Assembly (NCBI RefSeq): GCF_017654505.1
Contig: NC_054570.1
Coordinates: 1,342,780 to 1,406,779, forward strand
Reading direction: 5' to 3'
Length of the DNA: 64,000 nt
Origin: Polyodon spathula
Taxonomy: Eukaryota; Chordata; Actinopteri; Acipenseriformes; Polyodontidae
The stretch's first letter is position 1; each line of letters begins with the position of its first letter. Shown in pieces: positions 23,661 through 34,619 of the stretch. Under the pieces are notes generated by a model. That model had not been told where the DNA came from. It saw only the letters and a program-made list of their open reading frames with translations, and did not search any database. A program made the translations under genes and the position numbers.

Positions 23661-26376
23661 GCAATTAACGACCACTTATCCTAGGAACGTGGCTATGTTT
23701 GTATGTATGTCAGTCAATAATAGCCCTCTGAAAGTCAATATAATATACAGCACTAGACCCTGACTTCAATAGGAACAGGGCACAGAGATACAAACATACA
23801 TACAGTCAATGATATTGATAATACAGCCCTCTGAAATGTCTTTATAATATACAGCACTAGACCCTGATATTGATGAGACACAGCCCTCTGAAATGTCTTT
23901 ATAATATACAGCACTAGACCCTGATATTGATGAGACACAGCCCTCTGAAATGTCTTTATAATATACAGCAATAGACCCTGATATTGATGAGACACAGCCC
24001 TATGAAATGTCTTTATAATATACAGCACTAGACCCTGATATTGATGAGATACAGCCCTCTGAAATGTCTTTATAATATATAGCACTAGACCCTGATATTG
24101 ATGAGATACAGCCCTCTGAAATGTCTTTATAATATACAGCACTAGACCCTGATATTGATGAGATACAGCCCTCTGAAATGTCTTTATAATATACAGCACT
24201 AGACCCTGATATTGATGAGATCCAGCCTGGGGTCAAAGTTTACCGGTGGCATGTTGAATTAGCCCCAATACCCGCTCTGACCGCCCCTCTGGACAGTCGC
24301 ACAGTGCCTTGCGGGTGTCCACGGTTACGTGGTCGAAGGTCGTGTCAAGTTTAACGACCCTTATCATGACATTACAAGCTTCGACGAACCAGGAACTGTG
24401 GGGCGGGGAACCTTTCCTAATTCATCTCAATAGAGAAAAAAAAAGGCCACGCAATCCTGCTAGAGAAAGCTGTAACATACCTGCAGCGCTAGCCATAAAG
24501 CAAACCTTTACCGACAGTGCAGCGTGTTTGCAATGACATGCAATGACACCCTGTCCTCGCATTCAGAGCGACGGATTTCGGGTTTCTGCCCTTGTGAGGG
24601 GTGGAAGGGTGCCTCGCTTGTCGACGTATCGCGACCCTTTCCTCGCACCTCGTATCGGCGACGGAGGTCTGTGTGGTTTGTGTCGGGGTACAGGACCGGC
24701 GAAATGGAGCCATCATTAAATCAGTTTTAATCTTATCTATCATACAAAAATGCACACGTGTCATATACAGAACGTATATGAAATTCATATACAGGCAATA
24801 TATGAAATAAACAGAAATAAGCCCGAAGCGATAAAAAACAAATTAGGTGTCATCTCTAAATTACCTTCCCACTTCCAAATGTATCTCAAGGGACCGTTAG
24901 ATAAAGGATCGACTCCCAGTCCCATTAAAAACGCAGCCGCTTTGAAACAACCTCATATCGCTGTCAGTCTGCCTGAGGATTGTTTTCTTTGTTTCCCTTG
25001 AGTTATTAATATTTTTCTCTCTCCCGTTATTTACAGATTATGCGAGATTTTACCCAGGCAAAAACGACAATCTTCTGCGCGGGTGTGAGCGGAATCTCTA
25101 CAGCCCTGACATGCCGGGTCTACCCTATGATAAGTGTTTTTCGTCCTCTGTTTATATGGCATCGGCTTCTAAATGTAATCATGTTGCGCTGGAGCGGAGT
25201 GTCTGTGCATTATGCATGACTCCTTTATCCCAGAGATCTTCTCCTCTGTCATCCTGCAATCACCGTTTCATCCTTCCTTCGCTCCCTGGAGTCTCTAACC
25301 CTGCACTAGCATTAGCAATGCGACACACACACACAAACACGTTAACACCCCTTAGTCACAGCACAGCAAATGTGATACAGCACAGTGACAGCATGGTAAA
25401 GCATAGGGAAGCATTGTAAAGCACAGAGAGGTCTGGTAAAGCATAGATAAGCATTGTAAAGCACAGAGAGGTCTGGTAAAGCATAGGGAAGCATTGTAAA
25501 GGAGAGGTCTGGTAAAGCACAGGGTAACCGTGGGAAAAGTGTGGGGGAGGAAAACTACAAAAATCCCATTAAAAGTTTATTTTTTCCATTGCATTCCTGG
25601 CAAAGAAGTTTAAAGCAAACTCTATGGCTTCGAGAGAGCTCTCAGAATCGTATCTAAACTCCACGAGCTGCAGCAGCGTGAGACCATTCCCTCCCACGGG
25701 GCGTGCAATGAAAGTGTGTTTTTATTTGCTGCTGTATTTCGAAGAGGGCCAAGTGTTTCCATTAGAAAGTCCCCCTGGGGTGCGATGAATGAATCAGAAA
25801 AGGATTGAGAGAGATGCAGTGAGTAACCTGCGAGGTCTGAGACACTCAGAGTCACGTGATCACACCGACACCAGCCTGCTCTTTGTGTTAATCACAGAAG
25901 TGCAATTCAATCACTGTGAGAGGCTCAGGACAGGCTGCGCCACCCCTCCCTCTGCCTTCAGCCCTCTCCCTCACCCTCTCTCAATCTCCCTTTTATTTTT
26001 GTAACAATTCAAGCAGTTATAACTGGATTTACACAGATCAGATCCGACGGGAAAGGGTCACCCATCCGGAATAAATAAACCAGCAAACCTGATCCAGGAC
26101 CAGGGGAGCAGGTGACTCTGCAATTCGGAAACCATGAGGGTGCCCCCCTCCCACCCCTCTCTCTCCTGGCTGTGTCTCGTGATTTAGGTAGTCCTGTCTC
26201 TCCTGGCTGTGTCTCATTATTCAGTCCTGACTTGTCTCTATGCTGGCTTGTTTGCATCTCTTGTCTGTCTGCAGCAGCTCTCTGTTGTCTGTTGTCTGGC
26301 TGGATAGCGTGCATCAGTTATCTGTAAACACACCCGCATGGAATTGTTTTTGATGGTAAAGTGTGGGGGGGGGGGG

Positions 26377-26414
<38 letters not shown>

Positions 26415-28844
26415 GGAAGAGAGAAGTAAAGGGAGAAAGAAAAAAGAAAAGGAAGAAAGGTCGGACTCTTGCTTCTGAGTTTTGTTAATCCCTCTCCTGT
26501 TCTCCATGAGGGAGGCCCTCCTTGGAAATGGTTGCCGTGGATACAGTCTGGTTCCCCCAACCCCCTGACCCCCCAAGGAAACGCTGCCAGCAGCTCCTGA
26601 GTTCCTCTTGAATATGAAGTGTGCTGCTGTGTCTCTCTCAACCCCCAGCTCTCAATCCTCTCACACAACTTACTGTTGCAGTCAGAAAAACTCAGTTTCT
26701 TCCAGGTTCGATAACACTGACAAAGGCACTAGCCAAGAGAAAGCTCTGTGCTTGATGTGTGTGAATTTTCTTTCTCTCTCCCTCCCTCGGCTGTGCTGAT
26801 TTTACAAGGTCGCTGAAATCCTCCACATTGAACCGGTCCAAGACAAAGCCCTGCCTGAGTGTGGAAAGTTTTCTATTGACAGAGCTGCTGTCCTCTCCCA
26901 GCTCTGAGACAACAAGACCAGCTGCTGCTGATCAAACACACAGAGGCACGGAAACACAGACACACAGAGACAAGAACACAGAGACACGGAAACACAGACA
27001 CAAGCACAGAGACAGAGACACAAGTGACCACGGAAACACACAGACTACAAATACCTGTTTTTAGACAGTAAAACGCAGTGAAATTAGCCTTTTTTTATTG
27101 TGAAAAAAATAAACACGGCCGTACTTCTAAACATCCCTGATCAATTAATTAATTAATTTGTTTATTTGTGTTTTTTTTTAAAGCACGTTTCTAATGAGTC
27201 ACCCATTCCTCCTTGAGGCTTTCTTATAACAGAGAGAGTCGTCTCTTATCTGAGTCGGGGACTGGCTTCAACGGGACTAAAGAGTGCGGCCCAGGGAGGA
27301 GACAGAGCAGGGGAATGCACACCCTGGAGGCTGGATAAATTAAAAAAACCTTGCCTCCCTCCCTCCCTCCCTCCCTCTCCCTCCTGTCGAAACGTTTGTC
27401 ATTGAATTAACCCTTCCATGTGTGGCGGCGACCTCATATGAGGAAGGAAAAAAGTCTTTATATATCTGTATCTATGTATAAGGGGTTTGCAGAAGATGAG
27501 CCATCAAGTGTATGAGAGCCTCAGAGAGCCCCCCCCCAAAATAAAGAGAAGAATATATATTTTTCTTATGTTCACGCATGAAAGAGTTAATATTATTATT
27601 ATTATTATTCTCACAGAATGAATGGAAAACCTGGACTGGCTCTCAAACTGCTCTGCAATGTGAGTCTTATTACTATTCTTATGAAGAAGCTAACAGCATG
27701 AAATCCTGATGTGTCTCTCAGAGTGCTTTATCTTGAATAGCTGCAGATTGGGCTAGAGGTGGGATAGAGGTGGGCTAAAACACCCCCCCGTCCCCCCCCC
27801 GTCCGTCCGTCCGTCCGTCCGTCCGTCCGTCCATCCATCCATCCCTCCGTCCGTCCGTCAAACAAACATAACATCTTCCACTTTAGAGAAATCAGCAAAT
27901 TCCAGGGAAATAATCTCAAACAAAAGTGTGCCAACAACCCTCCCCCTGGACTCTCTCACATCTAACAGCCCTGCATTGTTAATAGGCATTCCACAGTGAT
28001 GGGAGCGCAGGTATTTCACTGTGCAATTACAAAGAGCAAACAGCGCTCGGAGAACAAGAAGAGGGCTACGGGGGAGGGGGGCAGGGGCATTCATTTACCT
28101 CCGGCTTCAAAAACAACCCCCCCTCCCTTTCTAAAGCTTGTCTTCAGTATCACTCTCACACCACTTTTGTTTGCAACTTTCAGAGTTCAGATGCAGATAG
28201 TATCTGCAAACAACATTCTGAAGAGAGCGAGTCAAGCAGACCAGCGTTTGGGCTCCAGTGCCTTCATCAGTGTTATTGAAACTAGAAGAGACCGAGTCAA
28301 GCAGACCAGCGTTTGGGCTCCAGTGCCTTCATCAGTGTTATTGAAACTAGAAGAGACCGAGTCAAGCAGACCAGCGTTTGGGCTCTAGTGCCTTCATCAG
28401 TGTTATTGAAACTAGAAGAGACCGAGTCAAGCAGACCAGCGTTTGGGCTCTAGTGCCTTCATCAGTGTTATTGAAACTAGAAGAGACCGAGTCAAGCAGA
28501 CCAGCGTTTGGGCTCTAGTGCCTTCATCAGTGTTATTGAAACTAGAAGAGACCGAGTCAAGCAGAGCAGCGTTTGGGCTCTAGTGCCTTCATCAGTGTTA
28601 TTGAAACTAGAAGAGACCGGGTCAAGCAGTTTGAGCTGACGCGTCGATGAAACTTGAATCTTCAAACATTAAATAATGTTATCTGAGCTGCAGCCTGGCT
28701 GTCTGCCCAGAAGATACAGCATGTATATTTTTCAGGGATCACTGAAAAAAAACATAAAAAGGATTGTGGCACCAAAACAGCCTTCTCTTCCTGGCACTAT
28801 AGTAATGAATCATAAATAACCAGGAATGAACAGAGCAGACCACA

Positions 28845-28907
<63 letters not shown>

Positions 28908-31900
28908 ACAAACACAATGACACACACTGACAGACATATTGAAACACACACACAAAGACATACTGACAGATACAAATTCATTAGATCTGTTTGGACGATA
29001 AAAATGTCCCATAGTAAAACCACAGCAAAGTGAAGTAAAGCACGGAGAGGTCTGGTAAAGCATATGGAAGCATTGTGAAGCACAGAGAGGTCTGGTAAAG
29101 CACAGGGAAGCATTGTGAAGCACAGAGAGGTCTGGTAAAGCATAGGGAAGCATTGTAAAGCACAGAGAGGTCTGGTAAAGCACAGGGAAGCATTGTGAAG
29201 CACAGAGAGGTCTGGTAAAGCATAGGGAAGCATTGTAAAGCACAGAGAGGTCTGGTAAAGCACAGGGAAGCATTGTAAAGCACAGAGAGGTCTGGTAAAG
29301 CATAGGGAAGCATTGTAAAGCACAGAGAGGTCTGGTAAAGCATAGGGAAGCATTGTAAAGCACAGAGAGGTCTGGTAAAGCATAGGGAAGCATTGTAAAG
29401 CACAGAGAGGTCTGGTAAAGCATAGGGAAGCATTGTAAAGCACAGAGAGGTCTGGTAAAGCATAGGGAAGCATTGTAAAGCACAGAGAGGTCTGGTAAAG
29501 CATATGGATTCAGTACAGTATAATTAACAGTAATAAATATTGCAGTCAATGCGAAATGCATATAAAGAACTTAACAGTAAATACAAACACTGTCAGTTTT
29601 GACCACCGAATGCATTTCAAGCTCTTGTACCCAAGCTTCGAACATTCGTCACATTCATCAAACCACTGCGGTTAGAAATCCTTGTGCGATACATCAATTA
29701 ATAAAATTACAGAAGAAAGAAAATAACAGAGGACGTGCTGTGTAATGAAGCCCCGAATCGGAGCTCAGGTCACACTCGCTGAAGCCCTGAGCCCCTGCAT
29801 CTGCATCTGAAAGGCCGTCAGCACTGACTCACTGAGCTTTGGGTGACGGGGGGGGGGGGGGGGGGGGGGGGGGCCTTTCTTCAAACAGGACTTTTTCTAT
29901 CGTGGCGCGGATGACTCTGCAGCCCGGGGACCGCGCTAACACTGCGCTCTATTCATTATCATCAACGCGCTTGCTTTCCGGCCACGCCGCTGTTCAGATA
30001 GGAGGCGGTCAAGTGGTTAGCCAGGGAGTCCTCTGACCTCTGGAGGTGAAAGGCTGACGGGGATCGTGCGGTATTTGATAGAGGGAGGGGAGAGCCCTGT
30101 GTGTTGGTTTTGTATCGCAGTAAATTTACGCTGAATTAACCCTCCTGTGAGAAGTGCAGGAGCTGCGCTTCGGTTTGAGCGGCCTGTCTTGATACGGCAT
30201 TAGCAACGACTCACTCACTGACAGCCCAGAGTGTGACCCTGCCACTGAACCTCCTTGTGCTCCCTCTCTGTTCCAAGTGACTCTGCAGCTGATGCATGGT
30301 TCACACACCCCTAGTCTCTGCAAGTCGCCTTGGATAAAGGCATCCGATAAATAAACACACAATAATAACAATAATAATAACAATAATAATAATAATAATA
30401 ATAATAGCAGTCCCAGTGTGTCTAGGTAACAAGCTCAGGTGTGTCTTATTAAACTCATAGTGAATCCCGAAATGGTTCTAACTGCAGTGCAATTGGGGAT
30501 AATTTTTCCGTCCCTGAATTCAATTAAATAGAAACAAAAAAACAAACCCGCTTCTTCTCTTTCACTTCACGTATCTGTTTGTCTGCTTTATTAACCGGTC
30601 CCCCCCTCCTTGTGTATTGTAAAGTCTACAGTAGCTTTGCACAGCGCCAAGCAGAAATTTACACCAGCAAGCTGCGCGCACTGCCAAGACTCGTTACAAT
30701 AAATAACAAGGACAAATCAAACAGCCAGACTGTGCAACCCACATGCAATGCATCACAGCCGCCTGAAAAACGCTTATTATGAAAATCCAGGAGCTTTCAA
30801 CTGAAAACTCTGTCTGTCTGTCTGTCTGTCTGTCTGTGTGTGTGTGTGAGAGAGAGAATACGTCATGCATTCACCCGCATTGTTCTATAAAAAGGCTATT
30901 CGGCTCGTTTGATGGATTTCAATTGTGTGGTCATGGTTTAATTATGACTATTATTAGTAATTCACTCAGATCCCTATTATTGCAAAGTGTTCTTTTAAAA
31001 CCTTTGTAACTGCAGACACAGGACACCCGAGATGCGCGCAGACACACACACACACACACACAGATCTATCAGCCCCACCCCACAATAACACAGGTGCGCA
31101 TCCAAACATTGAGTTTCACAACATAACAGCTCGATGAATCTGCACATTCATTAAAACTCCGGGTTAATTCATCCGCTTGACTCCATTACGGGACACAGCA
31201 GCACTGCGCATTCCTTGCCCGATAGGAGACAGCGCCGGCAGACAGTTTTATTATCATTTACACACGCACAAAGAAAATCTGCTCATTTTAATTAAAATCG
31301 GCTAATTAATTTTTAAACAATTAACACCGTGGTCAGCGTGTCTGCACAAGAGTCTTTAAGGAAAACTACAAAATATATATTATATATCTATCTATGAGGG
31401 TTGATGTGTTCGTTATATTATATATATTATATTTATTTAATTATATATATATATATCTATACGATGTGAACATAACTTTCTCATTATTTGTAATTTAATG
31501 AGGTGGCGTAATTTTAAAAAAAAAATTATGAAGAGGCAGAATAAGCCATTTGCGTGCGAGTTATTCCGCTCAGTGTTATATGATGAATGAATCTGCATTT
31601 ATTACACTGGGCAGCGAGAGTCTCCTCTACCGCTGAAACAGGACTAGAGACAACGAGGGAATGAAATCGAGAGTTTAGTTACACACACTGACAGACACAC
31701 TGACAGACACACATACACACTGACAGACACACACACACACACACACACAGACAGACACACACACACACTGACAGACACACACACACACACACACACAGAC
31801 AGACACACACACACACACACACACTGACAGACACAGACACCCACACACACACAGACAGACACCCACACACACTGACAGACACACACACACACTGACAGAC

Positions 31901-31921
31901 AGACACACACACACACTGACA

Positions 31922-31978
<57 letters not shown>

Positions 31979-32682
31979 ACAGACACACACACACACACTG
32001 ACACACACACACACACACACTGACAGACACACACACACACACTGACAGACACACACACACACTGACAGACACACACACACACACACACACACACTGACAG
32101 ACACACATACACACTGACAGACACACATACACACACACTGTATGTATGTTGTACACACACACTGTGACAGACCACACTGTCTGACATGACAGACATGACA
32201 CACCACTGACTGTCTGTCTGTGGATGACACCTGTGACTGTCACACTGTGGATGTGTGCTGGGTGACTCACACACACACACACACACACAAATTCAAATAT
32301 TTCTACAGTCAATGTCTTTTGAAAGGTAAGCGGCTATCAGAGTTTCTGATTTGAAACGGCTTTGCACACACACACACATTTAAAATATGTTTTAAAAACG
32401 AGGACTGCGAAGATCTGGCGAAGTACGGTTCCTAATATACAGACCAGTCCGGCGCCGGCAGACCAACACCGAGAGAAGCGATCGACCCGAACAGACCAGC
32501 ACCCCCCACCCCCAAAAACAGCGTCCTTCTCCGCACTGGCTAACGCGTCGCGCCCTTTGTCAGAAGAAAAAGATCGCAAGAAAGTCGAACAACTTTGACA
32601 CAAAAAAAACTAAAAAATAATTTAAAAAAACACTATTTATACTGATTAAATAGCGACCACAGTGCCTGCTCTACTCAACCAA

Positions 32683-32713
<31 letters not shown>

Positions 32714-32977
32714 TAATAATAAAATTAAAAAGCACAGAGAGGTATACGTAAAGAACATTATTAACCAAACCAGGGACACTGCCTGTATAGCAAGAGAAAT
32801 ACATCGCGGGAAAGCGCGCAGAAACACTGTGCTGAACTCGCATGGGTGTGAACCCCCTTTTTTCTTTTTTTATGTTAGACAAGCCCCCTCGCATATATTT
32901 ACTGGGACTCGCTTACCTTGCAAGGCTGCCGCTGCGAACAGAAGGACCCAGACTGGGCGAGCGAGTTTCCCTTCCAT
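8752..32977 (-). CDS. bcam: basal cell adhesion molecule (Lutheran/CD239-like), five Ig domains
   Basis: Sixteen coding exons in consistent phase, given in transcript order: 32917-32977 (start codon, signal peptide [20 protein letters not shown]), 16293-16420, 15831-16047, 15394-15464, 15177-15273, 14376-14558, 13999-14123, 13664-13820, 13082-13197, 12672-12813, 12034-12161, 11335-11479, 10576-10611, 10067-10087, 9243-9387, 8752-8866. They encode about 629 residues. Cys pairs mark five Ig domains (e.g. [68 protein letters not shown]). A short stalk and one TM helix ([19 protein letters not shown]) follow, then a tail with KKGKLPC. BCAM-like words include [12 protein letters not shown] at the start of domain 4, and LHYYTEEVTF. 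Human BCAM binds laminin alpha-5. The tail looks more like MCAM, the closest alternative. Last exon not located; intron 1 is 16.5 kb. Confidence 0.88.
10216..10241 (+). repeat. poly-G tract
   Basis: An uninterrupted run of more than 20 G in a bcam intron. Similar runs occur at 23.58, 29.85, 37.01 and 48.92 kb. Confidence 0.9.
10876..11115 (+). mobile_element. tRNA-derived SINE, near full length
   Basis: Begins with a tRNA-like head (A-box-like TGGCGGTCCAGTGG; B-box-like GGTTCAAATCCC near 10,927). A CA-type spacer, the CTGAGCAAGTCACTTCACCT core, and a GTCTGCTAAATAATTA tail follow. This is the most complete copy of the SINE in the window and lies in a bcam intron, opposite to bcam transcription. 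Confidence 0.8.
12225..12450 (-). repeat. 40-bp minisatellite array (copy 3)
   Basis: Five to six units of the 40-bp family in a bcam intron. The left flank has CTTATAAAATTTTGCCATAG, and the right flank has repeated TTAATAAACATGG- and CATGGTAAA-like words resembling those around the degenerate element at about 13,850-13,980. Confidence 0.9.
14640..15160 (+). repeat. 65-bp dispersed repeat and a decayed ladder, bcam intron
   Basis: Partial copies of a 65-bp unit (CTTCATCAGTGTTATTGAAA, then CTAGAAGAGACCGAGTCAAG, then a CAGCGTTTGGGCTCT end) flank, at about 14,645-14,715 and 15,035-15,155, a ladder of four indel-rich copies of a roughly 70-bp unit built on GTCACAA...CCGAGATC...GAAG...AGTCACAA. 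Further copies of the 65-bp unit are at 15,520-15,750 between two bcam exons. Confidence 0.7.
15520..15752 (+). repeat. 65-bp repeat array, bcam intron
   Basis: Three to four tandem copies of the 65-bp unit seen at 28.2-28.6 kb, lying between bcam exons 15394-15464 and 15831-16047, close to the duplicated donor of the latter. Confidence 0.85.
16507..17552 (+). repeat. 40-bp minisatellite, main array (about 26 units)
   Basis: About 26 copies of a 40-bp unit made of two related halves (TGCTTTACCAGACCTCTCTG and TGCTTTACAATGCTTCCCTA), highly homogeneous, in bcam intron 1 just upstream of exon 2. Because 40 is not a multiple of three and the unit lacks stops in all plus frames, all three frames stay open for hundreds of codons. 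These are not genes. One unit at about 17,009-17,040 is interrupted by a 15-base patch matching the start of bcam exon 3. Confidence 0.95.
17600..18890. other. bcam intron 1, unique sequence with simple repeats
   Basis: No exon recognised. Contains a (CA)n tract around 18,315-18,350 and a CATCAT-rich stretch near 18,520-18,550; the remainder looks like single-copy intronic DNA. Confidence 0.5.
18895..19115 (+). repeat. 40-bp minisatellite array (copy 5)
   Basis: Five units of the 40-bp family in bcam intron 1. The right flank (TGCTGTCACTGTGCTGTATC) matches the flank of the 22.4 kb array, again suggesting a shared parent element. Confidence 0.92.
19120..20365. other. bcam intron 1, simple-repeat rich
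   Basis: Contains a short poly-G run near 19,380 followed by (CA/GA)n and (TG/TC)n stretches to about 19,800. No exon recognised. Confidence 0.5.
20374..20431 (+). repeat. (GATA)n microsatellite
   Basis: About fourteen GATA units in bcam intron 1. Confidence 0.95.
20480..20960 (+). mobile_element. retroelement-derived fragment with internal 60-bp tandem repeat
   Basis: Starts with (ATCA)n then TTTATTTTATATAGCGCCTT, a sequence typical of the ends of fish LINE/SINE-type elements. Three copies of a roughly 61-bp AATACAGTGGAAAGAGCAGA unit follow, and then a GAGAGCTGATTTAAAGCGAG segment. That last segment recurs diverged at about 40,800-40,840. No reverse-transcriptase frame is visible, so this is a remnant. 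Confidence 0.6.
20961..21460. other. bcam intron 1, no gene seen
   Basis: Short (TA)n stretch near 20,995-21,020, otherwise unremarkable AT-rich intronic DNA with no exon recognised. Confidence 0.45.
21462..21570 (-). repeat. 40-bp minisatellite array (copy 6)
   Basis: Two to three diverged units of the 40-bp family, with CAAGCGTAGGGAAGCATTGT variants, in bcam intron 1. Confidence 0.85.
21571..22300. other. bcam intron 1, no gene seen
   Basis: Unique-looking sequence. A short word pair around TATCAGCTTTATTAACAGGA and TTATTAGCTTTATTAACAGG (near 21,850 and 21,935) is a local direct repeat. No exon recognised. Confidence 0.4.
22305..22560 (+). repeat. 40-bp minisatellite array (copy 7) with element flanks
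   Basis: Three 40-bp units at 22,405-22,515, flanked left by GTAAATTCAATAACTTTTAC and a TTATAAGGCTTACTTTACTG stretch, and right by GCTGTCGCTGTGCTGTATTT. The same flanks occur inverted around the array at 1.8-2.1 kb. Together they look like one larger dispersed element whose core is the minisatellite. Confidence 0.85.
22561..23025. other. bcam intron 1, no gene seen
   Basis: Unique-looking intronic DNA; nothing recognised. Confidence 0.4.
23030..23285 (+). repeat. 40-bp minisatellite array (copy 8)
   Basis: Six units of the 40-bp family, alternating GCTTCCCTGTG and GCTTCCCTATG variants, running directly into a partial copy of the 65-bp repeat at about 23,290-23,330. Confidence 0.92.
23581..23660 (+). 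repeat. long poly-G tract
   Basis: About 80 bp of nearly pure G with a couple of interruptions (AGT near 23,604). Strong G-quadruplex potential on the plus strand and a likely sequencing or assembly weak point. Confidence 0.95.
23815..24232 (-). repeat. 57-bp minisatellite (locus 1)
   Basis: Seven to eight copies of a 57-bp unit (GCCCTCTGAAATGTCTTTAT, then AATATACAGCACTAGACCCT, then GATATTGATGAGACACA). The same unit forms the two inner arrays of the apoA-IV palindrome at 53.1-53.5 and 54.1-54.5 kb. As 57 is a multiple of three, it yields long artefactual repeat ORFs. Confidence 0.95.
24233..25385. other. bcam intron 1, unique with a CpG-containing block
   Basis: No exon recognised. The stretch around 24,540-24,700 has unusually many CpGs for this intron and lacks tandem repeats, so it may be regulatory or the remnant of a mobile element. 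I cannot tell which. Confidence 0.35.
25390..25520 (-). repeat. 40-bp minisatellite array (copy 9)
   Basis: About three units of the 40-bp family, preceded by CACAGCAAATGTGATACAGC, the element flank seen near the other copies. Confidence 0.88.
25521..27785. other. bcam intron 1, simple repeats, no gene seen
   Basis: Contains a poly-G/(GA)n tract at about 26,367-26,412, a CACAGA-rich stretch at 26,935-27,045, a (TCCC)n run at about 27,355-27,385 and (ATT)n at about 27,590-27,610. No exon recognised. Confidence 0.5.
27790..27862 (+). repeat. (CCGT/CCAT)n microsatellite
   Basis: Tetranucleotide tract of CCGT units with CCAT and CCCT interruptions in bcam intron 1. Confidence 0.92.
28215..28632 (+). 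repeat. 65-bp repeat, main array
   Basis: About six tandem copies of the 65-bp unit (core words CTTCATCAGTGTTATTGAAA, CTAGAAGAGACCGAGTCAAG and CAGACCAGCGTTTGGGCTC). The same unit occurs at 14.6-15.2, 15.5-15.75, 23.3 and (inverted) 49.75-49.86 kb. Confidence 0.95.
28851..28903 (+). repeat. (GA)n microsatellite
   Basis: About 26 GA units in bcam intron 1. Confidence 0.95.
29035..29512 (-). repeat. 40-bp minisatellite array (copy 10, about 12 units)
   Basis: Second largest array of the 40-bp family, in reverse orientation relative to the 16.5-17.5 kb array. Units alternate AAAGCACAGGG and AAAGCATAGGG. All minus-strand frames are open through it; these are not genes. Confidence 0.95.
29850..29872 (+). 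repeat. poly-G tract
   Basis: Run of more than 20 G in bcam intron 1. Confidence 0.9.
29880..31670. other. bcam intron 1, no gene seen apart from one SINE
   Basis: Unique-looking intronic sequence with a (TCTG)n run near 30,810-30,840, a (CA)n run near 31,043-31,062 and TA-rich stretches at 31,370-31,460. No exon recognised. Confidence 0.45.
30215..30420 (+). mobile_element. tRNA-derived SINE, diverged
   Basis: Shares the CCTCCTTGTGCTCC core, the AGTGACTCTGCAGC segment and an AAGTCGCCTTGGATAAAGGC tail with the copies at 6.2 and 10.9 kb, followed by an (AAT/AAC)n tail. Confidence 0.7.
31680..32140 (-). repeat. (CA)n compound microsatellite, about 450 bp
   Basis: CA repeat regularly interrupted by CTGACAGACA words, with secondary periodicity. 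Long Cys/Val/Ser-rich open frames on the minus strand are artefacts of this repeat. Confidence 0.95.
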
Positions 32978-33130
32978 GCTTCCTGCGGGTCGGGTCGCTG
33001 AAGGGGCTGGTTTTGTGCTGGTAAGTTGCGTTGAGACAGTGTAAGAGCGGACTGGTGCGCGGTGTGTGTTAGTGGGAGCTTAGGGGGGGGCGTGGAGAGA
33101 GGGCGGCTCCTTTTTAGTATAAGACCGGAG
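32880..33130 (-). promoter_or_regulatory. probable bcam promoter and first exon region
   Basis: The bcam start codon at 32975-32977 is followed by the signal peptide and a donor (CAAG/GTAAGC). Upstream, GC content rises to about 33.13 kb, with runs of G on the plus strand. No TATA box is evident at a fixed distance, so the start site is not assigned. Confidence 0.5.
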
Positions 33131-33139
33131 TGGGGGGGG

Positions 33140-34260
33140 GGCGTTTCTACCCCTTTATTTGACAGACAGGCTGGCTGTGGGAACAGGTGGACCAGAGCGC
33201 ACTGCAACTGTTTTTGTGAGGGCTAAAGAAAATAGGGTTTCCGTTTTTTAAAAGACCGCGCCCTGTTTGTTCAGCCTCGCTGGATGGTACCGGTGCAGTC
33301 CATTAACAATGCATGTGTGTGTGTGTGTTTGCAAGGGGGGTATAACTGTATAACTGTACAGAAATGTACACAAAACGCACACGCAATATTTATATTTAAT
33401 TATATAAGTATATTTTATACAGCAGCGCACCCTCTTGGAAAAGGGGGTTCCTCTCTATTTACAATAAGAGACGCTAGACTGCGGTTTACAAGCTGGGGAC
33501 TGACTCGTTACAACACAGCACAGAACCCTGATTCGATTCGGTAGGTTCTATACATAAAGAACAACTCTGGCGCACAGGTTCTGCAGAACGCGTAACAATG
33601 GGCTGCTACTAGGACCATGGTTCTGGACTCCGACTCGCGTTGCTCAGCCCTTCTCTTTACAATACAGCGCTCCAGAGATGCACGTCGTTATAACGCGAAC
33701 CTTTAACTCAAAGGCGTAGTCGGGTGGGTGTGTCTTTGTTTGAAGAACGGATCCACTATTATGTTTTTCTATTACTATGATTAATATGATGATCATTGTC
33801 ACTGCTATTAGCTGTATTAGCACAGCTGTTACAGCATTGTCTGCTTCCCGTGGCTAATTAATAAGAGAGACAATGGGTTTGAAAGAATTATTGGTAGCAC
33901 GCCTTTAAAGGGAGTGGCGTTGACAGTGTGCTAATTATAGGGGTCAGACTTGGGTCTCCCTGACCGTCACCTGGCGCCTCCTCAAGACACACCTGTTCAA
34001 ACAGCACCTGTAAGACTCGCAGCTCTCCACTGGACTGGACTGGGGGCACCCGGTTCTACCAGTACCCGCACCAGTCTGTACTCGCACTGAACTGCCCTTA
34101 TACCTCGCCCTTCACTACTACCGGGCTTAATTATATAGTCTCTCGCTCGTATTTAATTTTAAAGGAAACCAAATTCACTCTTTCGTGTTCGAAATCGTTC
34201 TGATTCATTTATTGGATTCACTGCTCCTAACTGAATTTGCAAGCAAATACTTTTGGTCGA
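33140..34260. other. intergenic between bcam and rps19
   Basis: No gene recognised. Around 33,962-34,016, on the plus strand, GGCGCCTCCTCAAGACACAC and following bases could encode RLLKTHLFKQHL-like residues. Such words are seen at the end of fish LINE-type ORFs, so this may be a retroelement remnant. Confidence 0.35.
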
Positions 34261-34262
34261 GG

Positions 34263-34612
<350 letters not shown>

Positions 34613-34619
34613 TATGTTT

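Noticed and set aside
23539..23763. Poly-Gly/poly-Pro frames
   Set aside because: Direct translation of the poly-G tract.
28739..29503. CRISPR-like array of regular repeats
   Set aside because: Units are contiguous 40-bp tandem copies with no unique spacers, and the DNA is clearly vertebrate.
31644..32312. Cys/Val-rich frame of 222 codons, and similar at 34.2-34.7 kb
   Set aside because: CA/TG microsatellites translate as Cys-Val repeats; low complexity only.
8752..32977. Calling the adhesion gene MCAM
   Set aside because: The tail is MCAM-like, but linker and Ig segments ([20 protein letters not shown]) and the position beside a CBL gene and tomm40 fit BCAM better.
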